NCBI GenBank assembly: GCA_934141445.1
Contig: CAKPCF010000004.1
Coordinates: 27,014 to 91,013 of the forward strand
DNA from: an uncultured Clostridia bacterium
GTDB taxonomy: Bacteria; Bacillota; Clostridia; TANB77; CAG-508
Direction: 5' to 3'
DNA: 64,000 nt
Shown: piece after piece, positions 29,199 through 38,758 of the stretch
Layout: every line of letters starts with the position of its first letter
Numbering within the stretch: the stretch's first letter is position 1
The notes under the pieces: model-generated
Told to the model about the DNA's origin: nothing
Database searches by the model: none
What the model saw: only the letters and a program-made list of their open reading frames with translations
Translations under genes and position numbers: made by a program

Positions 29199-30371
29199 TT
29201 ATTTTAATTTATTTGCTACAACAGAATGGTCACTATCATCACTTTCATCTTTTGTAACAATGAAAGCTGTTGAAATAGGTCTTGTTTTATGAGCACCTGA
29301 ACTATCAATTGGGTCATTTACAATTGTATCACCTACAACTAATACGCTTGAAGTTCCACCATCAAGATTTGCAGCATTATATGCTCCATATCTTTCCATA
29401 ACTTCTATTAAATCATCCATATCTGCACCAGGTTTTGTTGCTGTTCTACCATCAAGAACTAAGAATAATACTATTCCATCTTTTCTTTGACCAATTGCTG
29501 TTCTTGGAGCTGTTCCCCAGCCACCATTTCCTAAAACTTCTGATGATTTACCGTTTACTATTAAGAATGGTCCAAATGTAACAGCATCTCTTATTTTCAT
29601 TTTTTTTGCTTCAGTAACTGTCATTTTTCCTAAAACAAATTTATCATCTTCTGTGAAACCAATGATACCACCAGGACCTTTATAAGAATTAGTTGTAACA
29701 TATTTTCCATTTACAACTGTAATTCCAAGTGGAGAACCACCTGTACTATTATAGTTTGGATCATCGAATCCACCACCATTTATTGCTATTAAAGCATCAT
29801 TATCTCGAGCCATTGTTGTAACATATTGTCCTGTTACACCAAGCTTTGAAGTTACAACAGTTTTTACTCTCGATGGATCATATACAGCAACTAAATAACC
29901 TGAATAGCCTTTTCCAGTGATATTTATTATTTTGTAATCGTTATTTTTTTCATCTCTTTCTAGTATTTGTCTTTCATATTCATTTGCATATTCTGTTGTT
30001 TTATTATCTGCAGTGTCAATTTGTGATGTATCTGTTGTTTCATCTGTTTCTACTACTTTATTTTTTCCAAGTACACTATTTATTACTTCATCATCATAAA
30101 ACCATGTTGCAAAATATTGATGTGTCATAGTTGTCATTGCTGTTGTTACTAACCAATCACGAAATCCATTATATGGTCCATATAGCAAAACTAAAACAGC
30201 TATTATTCCTATTATTCCTAATCTAAACAAATGTGTAAAAACTATCTTTACTTTATTGCCAGTTGTATATTTTTCTTTATCTTCTTTTTTACCATTTTTT
30301 CTTTCTCTTTTTGCTTTTTTTAATTCATCTCTTTCTGATTTAATTTCTTTGTCAATTGTACTACTTCTCAT
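29199..30371 (-). CDS. Membrane-anchored phosphodiester glycosidase (NAGPA domain)
   Basis: 390 residues. A basic N-terminal tail, one helix (LFRLGIIGIIAVLVLLYG), a Ser/Thr/Asp-rich linker, then the NAGPA/DUF2233 domain: GYLVAVYDPSRVKTVVTSKLG, ALIAINGGGFDDP, VTFGPFLIVNGKS, APRTAIGQRKDGIVLFLVLDGR, YGAYNAANLDGGTSSVLVV. Bacterial members cleave or trim phosphodiester-linked sugars in surface glycans. A perfect 6-4-6 palindrome (30382-30397) lies between a GGAG and the start codon. Position next to the polysaccharide operon suits a wall-glycan role. Confidence 0.88.
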   Translation of the reverse strand: MRSSTIDKEIKSERDELKKAKRERKNGKKEDKEKYTTGNKVKIVFTHLFRLGIIGIIAVLVLLYGPYNGFRDWLVTTAMTTMTHQYFATWFYDDEVINSVLGKNKVVETDETTDTSQIDTADNKTTEYANEYERQILERDEKNNDYKIINITGKGYSGYLVAVYDPSRVKTVVTSKLGVTGQYVTTMARDNDALIAINGGGFDDPNYNSTGGSPLGITVVNGKYVTTNSYKGPGGIIGFTEDDKFVLGKMTVTEAKKMKIRDAVTFGPFLIVNGKSSEVLGNGGWGTAPRTAIGQRKDGIVLFLVLDGRTATKPGADMDDLIEVMERYGAYNAANLDGGTSSVLVVGDTIVNDPIDSSGAHKTRPISTAFIVTKDESDDSDHSVVANKLK

Positions 30372-30381
30372 ACTTTTTCTT

Positions 30382-30397
30382 CGTATACTAATATACG
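30382..30397 (-). promoter_or_regulatory. Palindrome in the 5' leader of the phosphodiester glycosidase gene
   Basis: CGTATA-CTAA-TATACG, a perfect inverted repeat 11-26 bases before the start codon at 30371, with a GGAG just beyond it. It could be an operator or a leader hairpin that limits ribosome access. Function not shown by sequence. Confidence 0.45.
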
Positions 30398-30555
30398 TTT
30401 TCTCCTCTCATATAATTGATTATGTAATGAATTTTGTATAAACATTTCATTTTTTCTTGTTCATACAATACATATTATACATAAATTTATATGATGTGTC
30501 TAGTATTTCTCTAAATTTTTAATATTATCTTAATTTTATAATTATATCTATATTT

Positions 30556-31491
30556 CTATACAAACAGTGTAAATACATAAAATGCAAAAGTTAGCAATAA
30601 TAAACTTCCTTCGATTTTTCCTATCGAATGTTTCTTTTTCAAAACACTTATCGCCCAAATTATAAAGCTCGAAACAAATAAAATTATTATATTTTCATTA
30701 AATGAAATCGTATATTCTACTGGACTTATAATTGCTGTAACTCCCAATACTAATAACAAGTTAAATATATTCGAACCTATTACATTTCCCATCGCAATTT
30801 CTTCGTTTCCTTTAAATGCCGCAACTATTCCAGTTACAAGCTCTGGCAAGCTAGTTCCTATTGATATAATTGTAAGTCCTATTACTTTCTCACTTAAGCC
30901 TAAAATTCTCGCAATTTCAGTAGAATAATCTACTACAAAATCTCCACCAAATTTCAAAAGTACTATTCCTAAAACTATATATATTAGACTTCTTTTGGTT
31001 GAAATCGGTTCATCACTTTCTTCTTTATATTCCAATAAACCACTTTTCATTCTAATAAATAATTGTAGTAAAAATATTGTAAGAAATAATATTAAAAATA
31101 TTCCTTCAATATTTGAAACTCTGCCATTGAAATTTCCAAAAACAGCAATTAAGAAAATTGAAATTAAATATATTGGAAAATCTGCTTTTCTAGTATCTTC
31201 ATCTACATTTATCTCTTTTACTAAACTAGTTGCTCCTAAAACTAACAACAAATTACATATACAACTGCCTATAACATTGCCAATAGAAACATCTGCCATT
31301 CCCTTAAGTGATGATTGAACACTTATAATCAGCTCTGGCAAGCTAGTTCCTATAGAAACTAAAGTAAGTCCTATTACTATTTTAGGAATTTTTAGTCTAA
31401 TAGCAATATTCTCCGAACCTTTTACTAATAAATCTGCTCCTTTCACAAGCATTATGAATCCTAATATTATCATTGCAACTTTGAAAATCAT
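30556..31491 (-). CDS. Sodium/calcium exchanger family protein (CaCA, YrbG-like)
   Basis: About 311 residues, two inverted repeats of five helices. Both alpha repeats are clear: LVLVGASLVSIGTSLPELIISVQSSLKGMADVSIGNVIGSCI near the N terminus (GLTLVSIGTSLPE) and GLTIISIGTSLPELVTGIVAAFKGNEEIAMGNVIGSNI in the second half, with the ion-binding glutamates in SLPE. Exchanges Ca2+ for Na+ or H+ at the cell membrane. AAGGAAG lies six bases before ATG 31491; the frame extends to 31560 but that ATG lies at the base of a hairpin. Confidence 0.92.
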   Translation of the reverse strand: MIFKVAMIILGFIMLVKGADLLVKGSENIAIRLKIPKIVIGLTLVSIGTSLPELIISVQSSLKGMADVSIGNVIGSCICNLLLVLGATSLVKEINVDEDTRKADFPIYLISIFLIAVFGNFNGRVSNIEGIFLILFLTIFLLQLFIRMKSGLLEYKEESDEPISTKRSLIYIVLGIVLLKFGGDFVVDYSTEIARILGLSEKVIGLTIISIGTSLPELVTGIVAAFKGNEEIAMGNVIGSNIFNLLLVLGVTAIISPVEYTISFNENIIILFVSSFIIWAISVLKKKHSIGKIEGSLLLLTFAFYVFTLFV

Positions 31492-31561
31492 AAATAACTT
31501 CCTTTTCTCTGTCCTTAATTTTTTATTATTATTCTTTGCAATAATAAAATTAGTATGCATT

Positions 31562-31593
31562 TAAAAGTTTTTGTAATTGAATACAAAAACTTT
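31562..31593 (-). terminator. Hairpin between vanZ-like and antiporter genes
   Basis: Perfect AAAAGTTTTTGTA / TACAAAAACTTTT stem with a six-base loop. The tail after the stem on the minus strand is short (TTTTAAATG), so it may attenuate rather than fully stop transcription. Confidence 0.6.
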
Positions 31594-31629
31594 TGTTTTA
31601 TTTGCTTTTTTGATACTTATGTGTTAATT

Positions 31630-32271
31630 TTAATTAGCTTTCTTGTGCCAAAATACTACTTTTAAATGTCTAAGTTTAAATATAAAAGCTCCTAATACAG
31701 CTACTGTAGCACCACAAGTGTCAATTAAAACATCTGTAAATCTGCTAGTTCTTCCTACAATAAATTTTTGATGAAATTCATCAGTACAAGCATATAAAAA
31801 GCAAAATAGTATTGTAACTAATAAGTATTGCCATTTTACTTTTCCTTTGCTTTGATATATTAAATTTATAAATAATAAAGCTAGCACAAAAAATTCGCTT
31901 GCATGAGCGAATTTTCTAACCTTTACTTCGTATTTTTTTACAATTTTATTTATTTTTGCTTGTCTTTCTTTTTCTTGTTCTTCTTTAGTCTTAATATCAT
32001 CCACTACTGAATTTGTGCTATTTTTTATATCATTTGTTTTACCTTGTGCAAGTGTATTTGATGCATCAGAATTAGTAAAATTTAAACTATTGCTCGTGTT
32101 AGAGTTCTCAACCGCATTGCTTGAAACAGCCTGTGTTACTTTTAAAGCATCCTCTATTAAGCCTTTACTTGTTGAATGAGATTCTGCTCCAGTCATCTCG
32201 GACATTGTAAAAATAAGTAACATCCACGCAATTATTAAAATTATAGAAATTATTTTTTTAGTCTTATTCAA
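31630..32271 (-). CDS. VanZ family membrane protein
   Basis: 213 residues. N-terminal helix IIAWMLLIFTMSEMTGAESHSTS (the family's W...I...S....s.S), a Ser/Asn-rich insertion of about 70 residues, then KVRKFAHASEFFVLALLFINLI, KWQYLLVTILFCFLYACTDEFHQKFIVGRTSRFTDVLIDTCGATVAVLGAF, which is the VanZ core (K..H...Y..L.. and DE.hQ.f..gR...d...n..G). VanZ-like proteins change teicoplanin tolerance or envelope properties in some species; most are uncharacterised. It starts with TTG at 32271 with GGAG 15 bases before it. Confidence 0.85.
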   Translation of the reverse strand: MNKTKKIISIILIIAWMLLIFTMSEMTGAESHSTSKGLIEDALKVTQAVSSNAVENSNTSNSLNFTNSDASNTLAQGKTNDIKNSTNSVVDDIKTKEEQEKERQAKINKIVKKYEVKVRKFAHASEFFVLALLFINLIYQSKGKVKWQYLLVTILFCFLYACTDEFHQKFIVGRTSRFTDVLIDTCGATVAVLGAFIFKLRHLKVVFWHKKAN

Positions 32272-32393
32272 TTTTGTTAGATTTATCTCCTTTTTAATTC
32301 ACATTATTCTTAATGTCATTTCTCATATATATTATATATATCATAAAATAAAGTATTTATACTAGTTTTTAATATACATTTTTTATTATAAGT

Positions 32394-33473
32394 CTATTTT
32401 TCAAAAATATCTTCTCTTAATATATCCCATAGCAATTGCATCATTATTGCTGTTATTGGTAAACTTAAATAATCTGAATTTTCACTATTAGCATGTGCTA
32501 TATTGTTTCTCACGTTTAGTTCTTCTGGCTTAAATAGCATATTTAATAACTTTGAGTATTCTTTCTTAAAAAATGAATTTATATATTTAGAAGTTATCAT
32601 ATTTCCTAAAGTAATCTTTGAATTTTTGCCATTTTCGATATCAATAAATTCTTTAAAGAAAATCAATTTAGTGTCTTTGTCTTCTTCTGTTACTATTTTG
32701 TATTTTAAGAACATATCGTATAAAAATTTTCTTCCATATTTTGGGTTGCATGGAATTTCTTTTACCATTTCACTACTTAAAAAAATATCATAAAATTTTT
32801 GTTCTTCTTCAGTAAGTATTATTTTTTCCAATTTAATTTTTTGAGATAGTTCTTCAAATAAGCTATACATTATTTTGCTATCTAATTGAATTATTAAAAA
32901 TCTTTCTATTAAAGTTGGTAATATAAAAGTTGTTCCATAGGCATGTTCATTCGTTATAACTGTTAGCTTTGTTTGACCATTTTTAGCCATTTCTTGTGCC
33001 AGCCTGTCCATATTTTGTTTTCCAATATATAAAGTATCTAAATATTCTTTTAAAGCTCTATCATATATTTCTTCAAATCTGATAGTAGTTTTCATATTTG
33101 ATATTACTGGTATTCTTTTAGATAACTCTGGATTTAATATTAAATTTGTATGATAGTTCAAATAAATATTTCCTAAATAATATATAAAAGATAATTTAGC
33201 TATATGTTTATTTATAAGTAATTTCTTTTCATTCTCACTTTCAAAACTCCCCTTTGGTTCTGGAAAAGTAGAATTTTTAACATCAAACTTAATTATTTTA
33301 TATACATCATCTAATATCTTAGTTTTTAATTCAGCTCTTTTTGCTTTATCTTGCTCTTGTATAAGTTCAACTACTTTTTTATCTATGTATTGTAACATCG
33401 GTTCTGGATTAGTAAGATATAGATTGTTTTTATTATTCATATTATAATTTTTCTTGTATAAAAAATCTTCCAT
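32394..33473 (-). CDS. Protein of unknown function with a C-terminal HEPN-like RxxxxH motif
   Basis: 359 residues, mostly alpha-helical, soluble. Near the C terminus LNVRNNIAHANSENSDYLSLPITAIMMQLLWDIL carries R-N-N-I-A-H (Arg322, His327), which matches the RxxxxH signature of HEPN ribonucleases and the end of DUF4209-type proteins. The rest is unrecognised. HEPN proteins often act in abortive infection or toxin systems, but this is inference from one motif. It is followed after 22 bases, on its 5' side, by a nuclease remnant, which makes a defence-type context possible. AAAGGAG precedes ATG 33473. Confidence 0.5.
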   Translation of the reverse strand: MEDFLYKKNYNMNNKNNLYLTNPEPMLQYIDKKVVELIQEQDKAKRAELKTKILDDVYKIIKFDVKNSTFPEPKGSFESENEKKLLINKHIAKLSFIYYLGNIYLNYHTNLILNPELSKRIPVISNMKTTIRFEEIYDRALKEYLDTLYIGKQNMDRLAQEMAKNGQTKLTVITNEHAYGTTFILPTLIERFLIIQLDSKIMYSLFEELSQKIKLEKIILTEEEQKFYDIFLSSEMVKEIPCNPKYGRKFLYDMFLKYKIVTEEDKDTKLIFFKEFIDIENGKNSKITLGNMITSKYINSFFKKEYSKLLNMLFKPEELNVRNNIAHANSENSDYLSLPITAIMMQLLWDILREDIFEK

Positions 33474-33495
33474 ATAACTCCTTTAGTTTTATTAT

Positions 33496-33696
33496 CTATT
33501 TTTCCATTTTCTTTATTAGTTTAGCAATATCTAATTTTTCTAGTTCTGAACTTTCAGTCTTTTCTATGTAGTCTATTGCATTTTCTATCCATAGATTCTT
33601 GTTTCCTGTGTATGCTATTTTAGCATCATTTAAATTTGTTTCTAATTCTCCGTTCTTTAAAATTAAAACATTTTTGTCTGCCAGTTCATCTAGCAT
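33496..33696 (-). pseudogene. C-terminal remnant of an OLD-family-like AAA/TOPRIM nuclease
   Basis: 66 residues: LADKNVLILKNGELETNLND ... NKNLWIENAIDYIEKT. The 'L...nvf.L..GELE..L' followed by W...A..yi is how the C terminus of OLD-type ATP-dependent endonucleases (TOPRIM after an ABC ATPase) reads. A stop sits directly before the ATG and no ATPase domain exists upstream, so only the tail survives. Proximity to the HEPN-motif gene may be chance. Confidence 0.45.
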
Positions 33697-33807
33697 TTAC
33701 TCAATACCATTTTTCTTAATAAGTCATCAATTTTAAACATGTTTGAGTTAGATTGGAATCACTTTAGGAAAAATATAAGTTGTCTAAATTCCAGAATATC
33801 TAAAAGA

Positions 33808-34887
33808 TTACTTTATACTATCTAATTTAATTTTTACTTTTAGCTTTTCAAATATTTGATATATAATATTTTTAAAATGCTTTTCAAATAATATTATTCT
33901 TGTTTTATCTATCGCTGTACATACAACAAAAATAAAGAATACTTTAACTATTACATGTGTAATTAAAAAATTAGAATTTAAATAAGTTGCATTCGGTGAA
34001 AGTTCATTCCATAACCAATAACTAATCGTTCTATTATCAGATATTAAATAAACCCCTAATACAGAAGATGAAATCCAATTTATAAAGTTTGATTTTAATT
34101 CAATATTTTTAAATATTAAAAACATTGAAACTGATGCCACTATACATAAAAAGCTATTTTGAGTTGAAAAATATGTTGCTTTACTTAATAGTTTATTTGC
34201 ATGTAAAATTTCACTTATGAAATCTATAAAAATTGGTGACAAAAATAATAATATTATTGAAATTATAGATATAATTTTTGTTTTTATAGATAATTTATTA
34301 TCATGATATAATCTTATATATGCACCTAACATATACATAAAAATAAATATATCAATATTGCTAAATCTCCATGCTTCTGCAGTAAAAGTTGGAACGATAC
34401 TCAATATAATAAATAATGTTAAAAGTAATTTCTTAAAAGTGATTTCATCCAATTGCTCAATTAATTTATTTATATATGGAATCAGCATATATAACATAAT
34501 ATAGAATATAATGAACCAATTACCCCAAAAAATTGGAAATATCGCTTTTATAAAATTCTTAATATTAAATTTTGTAATGCCACTAACTATGCCTATCATC
34601 ATAAATAAAATTGAGTAAAATAGCATTTCACCAATTAATAATATTATCTTTTTATAATTTACTTTAGATGTAATCATAAAATATCCAGTTATTAAAATAA
34701 ATATATTACAAGCAAATTTACCACCCATTGAAATAATCTGCAAAACATATACATTAAAATTTAATTTTTCAATATCAAATTCTGTATGAACTACATAATG
34801 ATGTAATATAATTAAAGCCATACAAAAAATTCTTAATAGTTCAATACTAGAAATTCTGCTTTTAGTTGAATTGTCAGCTTTTATCAT
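33808..34887 (-). CDS. Membrane acyltransferase (acyltransferase 3 / OafA-WecH type)
   Basis: About 359 residues with ten helices. Opening SRISSIELLRIFCMALIILHHYVVH has the family's conserved R-x-H pair (LRIF..., HHY), followed by FACNIFILITGYFMI and FPIFWGNWFIIFYIMLYMLIPYIN. Members O-acetylate sugars of surface glycans. It overlaps the flippase gene by 14 bases and is the last gene of the second polysaccharide cluster. Two in-frame starts exist (34905, 34887); GAGAGG favours 34887. Confidence 0.85.
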   Translation of the reverse strand: MIKADNSTKSRISSIELLRIFCMALIILHHYVVHTEFDIEKLNFNVYVLQIISMGGKFACNIFILITGYFMITSKVNYKKIILLIGEMLFYSILFMMIGIVSGITKFNIKNFIKAIFPIFWGNWFIIFYIMLYMLIPYINKLIEQLDEITFKKLLLTLFIILSIVPTFTAEAWRFSNIDIFIFMYMLGAYIRLYHDNKLSIKTKIISIISIILLFLSPIFIDFISEILHANKLLSKATYFSTQNSFLCIVASVSMFLIFKNIELKSNFINWISSSVLGVYLISDNRTISYWLWNELSPNATYLNSNFLITHVIVKVFFIFVVCTAIDKTRIILFEKHFKNIIYQIFEKLKVKIKLDSIK

Positions 34888-36280
34888 TTTCTTTTTTCCT
34901 CTCATTTTTTAACTTTTTTATGCTATTATTTAACATTTCATAACATTCTTTTATTACATTTTTATTTAATATCCATGTCAAAGCTATAAACATAACTAAA
35001 TATATAATGCCACCAGCTAGCCAATTAAAGCATTGTGTACAAATAAGAAAAAATATAGTTAATGAAAACATATATATATACATCTTTTTGGTAATTTTAA
35101 CATTTTTCAGATCATAAGTAGAATATATTACCCAAGTAATTAAAGTTAGTACCGTTGCAAAGGCTATTGAAATAGTATTTTTAAAAATAACAACTGCTAT
35201 AATATTATATATAATTGAAATCATTAGCATACTAACAACTACTTTAAAATATTTTTTTTCATTTTTATTTACTTTATATAAATTAACATATAAAGCATTA
35301 ATCAATATCATATATGGAAACACTGAAAATGTTATTGCTATTATATTTAATGATAGTATATATTTTTTCATAAAATATTTTACTATAAATGCTAATGCAA
35401 AATATCCTAAACTTGCAAATCCGCCTAAAGTAATTAAATAGTTCTTTAATTTTTCTATGCTTTCATTACTATTATTAGTAAATAAGTAATTATAAAATGT
35501 AACTGAAATAGCATTAAATAATGTATTTATTATATTTAACATAGAAACAGCAAAAGAATAATATGCAAAATCTTCTGTGGTTAAAAATAATTTAACAAAC
35601 CATTTATCAATTCCAAATAATGCAACTACAGATAAGTTTCCTAATAATACAAGAATCCCCATTTTAGTAACATTTTTTATATCTGTTGGTTTTATAGGTT
35701 TAATATTGCCATAGTTTTTTCTTAATTTAATTTCAAAAATCATTAAAGTTACACTATGACTTATAAATATTGCTAAACAATACAAAACATAGATTTTGCT
35801 TTTTAATAAAAGTGCCAAAATTATATTTAGAGCAGTATAAATCAAAGTATATACCTTTATAACTTTTGTATATTGATTAAATTCTCCAGTTGCTTGAAAA
35901 ACACCTTTGTAAAAAGTACATAAATTTGCAGGCAAAATAGTTATTGCAAATAATATAAAAACTAAATTTTCTGTCAAAATTCCTATCAATAAAATCAATA
36001 AACTGATTATCATTTCAGCAATTGATATAAATTTATGTTCGCCTTTTAAAATTCCTTTATCTATATTTTTAAAGTTTTTTCCGCCATATTTTATAGATAA
36101 GCCATCTAAATATCCAAAGTGAAGTAACCCTACATATGAAATTAAAAGCGTATAAGTTTTTAATTCTGCATATTCTTTTATTGGTAATATTGCTGGAACT
36201 ACAAATCCAACAATTATCCCTGCTAATAGTTGAATAAAATTAGCTGAAAATACTTTAGTTATAGCTTTTTTTATATTCAT
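34874..36280 (-). CDS. Oligosaccharide flippase (Wzx-like)
   Basis: 468 residues, 12-14 helices of the polysaccharide_synt/MOP type: KVFSANFIQLLAGIIVGFVVPAILPIKEYAELKTYTLLISYVGLLHFGYLDGLSIKYGG and later LFGIDKWFVKLFLTTEDFAYYSFAVSMLNII. Exports the second polysaccharide's lipid-linked unit. A TAATG stop-start overlap with the glycosyltransferase before it indicates coupled translation. Confidence 0.85.
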   Translation of the reverse strand: MNIKKAITKVFSANFIQLLAGIIVGFVVPAILPIKEYAELKTYTLLISYVGLLHFGYLDGLSIKYGGKNFKNIDKGILKGEHKFISIAEMIISLLILLIGILTENLVFILFAITILPANLCTFYKGVFQATGEFNQYTKVIKVYTLIYTALNIILALLLKSKIYVLYCLAIFISHSVTLMIFEIKLRKNYGNIKPIKPTDIKNVTKMGILVLLGNLSVVALFGIDKWFVKLFLTTEDFAYYSFAVSMLNIINTLFNAISVTFYNYLFTNNSNESIEKLKNYLITLGGFASLGYFALAFIVKYFMKKYILSLNIIAITFSVFPYMILINALYVNLYKVNKNEKKYFKVVVSMLMISIIYNIIAVVIFKNTISIAFATVLTLITWVIYSTYDLKNVKITKKMYIYMFSLTIFFLICTQCFNWLAGGIIYLVMFIALTWILNKNVIKECYEMLNNSIKKLKNERKKENDKS

Positions 36281-37167
36281 TATTTTTTACTCTCTTTCAT
36301 ATCCTCATCAATTAAATTTTTAAAAGCTTCTAAAGATTTACACATACAATTATTCATAAAAATAGACTTTTTCACATACGATTTGTATGTAGCATTTGTA
36401 GCAACATCTTCATGATGTAAAACTTTAATTTCCGGACTATATACTCTAAGCCAACTATTTTTTTCACATTCATAGTCTAAAATTTGTGCTTCACAATAGA
36501 ATTTGGTTTCTGGATAAAATACATACTTTCTATTATCTATAAAATCTCTTGAAAAAATCAAACAAGAACCATGTAATGTTTTATTATATTGTTTTTCTAA
36601 ATAGCCTGCTTGATTTTTTATTTTTCTATTTTTTATTGATTTAACTATTTTTTCTAAAAATGGTATTTTTTTCAAAAAAGCCTTTATGTACAATTGTTTT
36701 TTAGTGATTCTTTTCATGTGTTCTAATTCTTTTAAAATTTTTTCTTTTGTTCTAATTGTTCTAACTTCTGGATTTTGGTGAATCTTATTGGAAGTAGAAT
36801 ATACATCTGGTGCTAAAACAAAAAACTTATCTTGTTCATACAATTCATAAATTTTTTCACAAAAATCATTTTGATTAATTTCCATATCATTATTCATTGC
36901 TACAATAAAATCAACATCTGTAAAATTTTCTTTTACATAGTTAAATCCGAAATTATTTCCATTTGCAAATCCTAAATTTTCTGAGGTTTGTAATAAAATA
37001 ACATCTTTATTATTAATATAGTATTCATTTAATTTATTAAATGAATCATTTGGTGAACAATTATCTACTATTACAATTTTTTTACTTCCATCTAATTTTA
37101 AAATTGAATCAACACATTTTTCTGTTTCTTTCTCTACCATATAATGTAATATTATAAAATAAATCAT
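36280..37167 (-). CDS. Glycosyltransferase family 2 (rhamnosyltransferase-like)
   Basis: 295 residues of GT-A fold. IYFIILHYMVEKETEKCVDSIL, KIVIVDNCSPNDSFNKL (nucleotide-binding VDN.S.D), NLGFANGNNFGFNY, FIVAMNNDMEI (the DxD position reads NND), then GSCLIFSRDFID and FYCEAQILDYEC (acceptor-base region). This lay-out is that of the WbbL/rhamnosyltransferase subgroup, which often has N.D instead of DxD. Starts immediately after the P-loop gene stop with AAGGAG. Confidence 0.85.
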   Translation of the reverse strand: MIYFIILHYMVEKETEKCVDSILKLDGSKKIVIVDNCSPNDSFNKLNEYYINNKDVILLQTSENLGFANGNNFGFNYVKENFTDVDFIVAMNNDMEINQNDFCEKIYELYEQDKFFVLAPDVYSTSNKIHQNPEVRTIRTKEKILKELEHMKRITKKQLYIKAFLKKIPFLEKIVKSIKNRKIKNQAGYLEKQYNKTLHGSCLIFSRDFIDNRKYVFYPETKFYCEAQILDYECEKNSWLRVYSPEIKVLHHEDVATNATYKSYVKKSIFMNNCMCKSLEAFKNLIDEDMKESKK

Positions 37168-37878
37168 TTATCTTCTCCTTACTACTTCATTAACTAAATT
37201 TTCAATATTGTTTTCTAAAAATTCTGTTCTAGGTACCACTTTTATTTTATTAAGATTTTCCTTATCCGCAATTTCTTTATTAATATTTTTTAATATTTTT
37301 TGTTGTTCTGTTAAAAATTCATTTAACTCCACATCTTTTAAATAGTCAAAAGAATATATTTTTCTATTCCTACTTTTTATTCTATTTATTGACTCATTTA
37401 CAGAAATCTCACAATTTACAAAAATAAATTCATTTTTACTTTGAGTATATTTTTCCAAATAGTTTTCAATAACATCATCAGTTATGTCTCTAAACATAAT
37501 ATAGTCTGAAAAATCTTGAATAATCCCTTGGTCTACTAAAATAACTGAATCAGATTTAGTATATGCAAGCTTATCATATAAAATTACTAATCTTAATTCT
37601 TTCCAAATTCTTTCTTTCAAATCATATTTCAAAACTTTTTGATTTTTTTTATACTTTTTTATATTAAAAATAATTTCAAATATAAATTTTAAATTATGTG
37701 GCAGTAATAATCTAATATAATCTTTTAAATAATTCTTTTTTATCTTACATTCTTCTAAGTATTCATTTTTATTAAATAAACTCACATCAATTTGTAATTT
37801 CTTTAGATTTTCATAAACGCCTTTTGCTATTGTACTTTTTCCACAACCAGGTAACCCATAAAAGTCAACTATAATCAT
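37168..37878 (-). CDS. P-loop kinase-like protein in the polysaccharide cluster
   Basis: 236 residues. MIIVDFYGLPGCGKSTIAKGVYENL is a Walker A loop of the thymidylate/gluconate kinase class; VILVDQGIIQDFSDYI is a Walker B-like strand and NRIKSRNRK a LID-like arginine segment. Similar 'AAA/kinase' genes recur in Firmicute surface-polysaccharide loci; a sugar or glycerol kinase role is conceivable but not shown. Tight spacing (0-1 base) to both glycosyltransferase neighbours places it in the same transcript. Confidence 0.65.
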   Translation of the reverse strand: MIIVDFYGLPGCGKSTIAKGVYENLKKLQIDVSLFNKNEYLEECKIKKNYLKDYIRLLLPHNLKFIFEIIFNIKKYKKNQKVLKYDLKERIWKELRLVILYDKLAYTKSDSVILVDQGIIQDFSDYIMFRDITDDVIENYLEKYTQSKNEFIFVNCEISVNESINRIKSRNRKIYSFDYLKDVELNEFLTEQQKILKNINKEIADKENLNKIKVVPRTEFLENNIENLVNEVVRRR

Positions 37879-37879
37879 T

Positions 37880-38758
37880 TTATTTTCCTCTATTCATTAT
37901 TCTTGAATAAATATCATACAGAAATCTTTCTATATATGCAATTATACTGCAAAAATCAAAAATTATTTTTTGTAAAAAATTGATTTTCAAATAATAATAT
38001 ATATATATTCGTATGCTTTTATTGATAATTTTGAATAAATGCAATTTTGATTTATATGTTTTCTTTATTGATGCAGCATGACAATGGTCATAAGTAACAT
38101 TACCTAAAATTGCACTTTTATATCCTAAACTTTTTATCTTAAAAGCTAATATATTTTCTTCATAATATAAGAAAGTTCTCTCATCAAATCCATTCACTTT
38201 TTTAAAAATATCGCCACGAATTGCAAATAAAGATCCAGCCACTACATCTACATAATTAATTCTTTCTTTTTGGTTTTTATAAACCTTATTTCCAAACATC
38301 TTACTTAGTAATAAAAAATTTGATGCAAGTGTTTTAGAAAAATTTGGTAATTGCCAAGAATTATATCCTTTACTGACCATTGGCGCTAAAATAGCAATAT
38401 CATCATTTTCTTCAAAAACTGTATTTATTTCTATTATTACATCTTCATTAAAAAATATATCTGGATTAGCTACTAAAATATATTCTGGATTATATTTTTC
38501 TATAGCAAAATTTATTCCAAAATTATTTCCAGTTGCATATCCATTATTTTCTTTTGTATTTATCACATCTATTTTTTCTATTGTATCATATTCATTTTTC
38601 AAATAACTCAAAGAATTATCTAAAGAACAATTATCAACAATTATAATTTTTTCCATCTTTTCTATTTTCAAAATATGATCAACTAATTTTTTTGTCATTT
38701 GAAAATCATTGTAATTTAATATTACTATTGCGTTTTTCAATAAAATCATTCCCTCCAT
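37880..38758 (-). CDS. Glycosyltransferase family 2 (rhamnosyltransferase-like)
   Basis: 292 residues, paralogous in layout to the gene at 36280: AIVILNYNDFQMTKKLVDHIL, KIIIVDNCSLDNSLSYL, NNGYATGNNFGINFAIEKYNPEYILVANPDIFF, VVAGSLFAIRGDIFKKVNGFDERTFLYYEENILAFKI. Four starts are possible within seven codons: ATG 38758, ATG 38749 (only two bases after GGAGG) and TTG 38740 (spacing 11); the last gives the usual family N terminus. The 5' end overlaps the preceding O-antigen ligase gene by up to 53 bases. Confidence 0.85.
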   Translation of the reverse strand: MEGMILLKNAIVILNYNDFQMTKKLVDHILKIEKMEKIIIVDNCSLDNSLSYLKNEYDTIEKIDVINTKENNGYATGNNFGINFAIEKYNPEYILVANPDIFFNEDVIIEINTVFEENDDIAILAPMVSKGYNSWQLPNFSKTLASNFLLLSKMFGNKVYKNQKERINYVDVVAGSLFAIRGDIFKKVNGFDERTFLYYEENILAFKIKSLGYKSAILGNVTYDHCHAASIKKTYKSKLHLFKIINKSIRIYIYYYLKINFLQKIIFDFCSIIAYIERFLYDIYSRIMNRGK

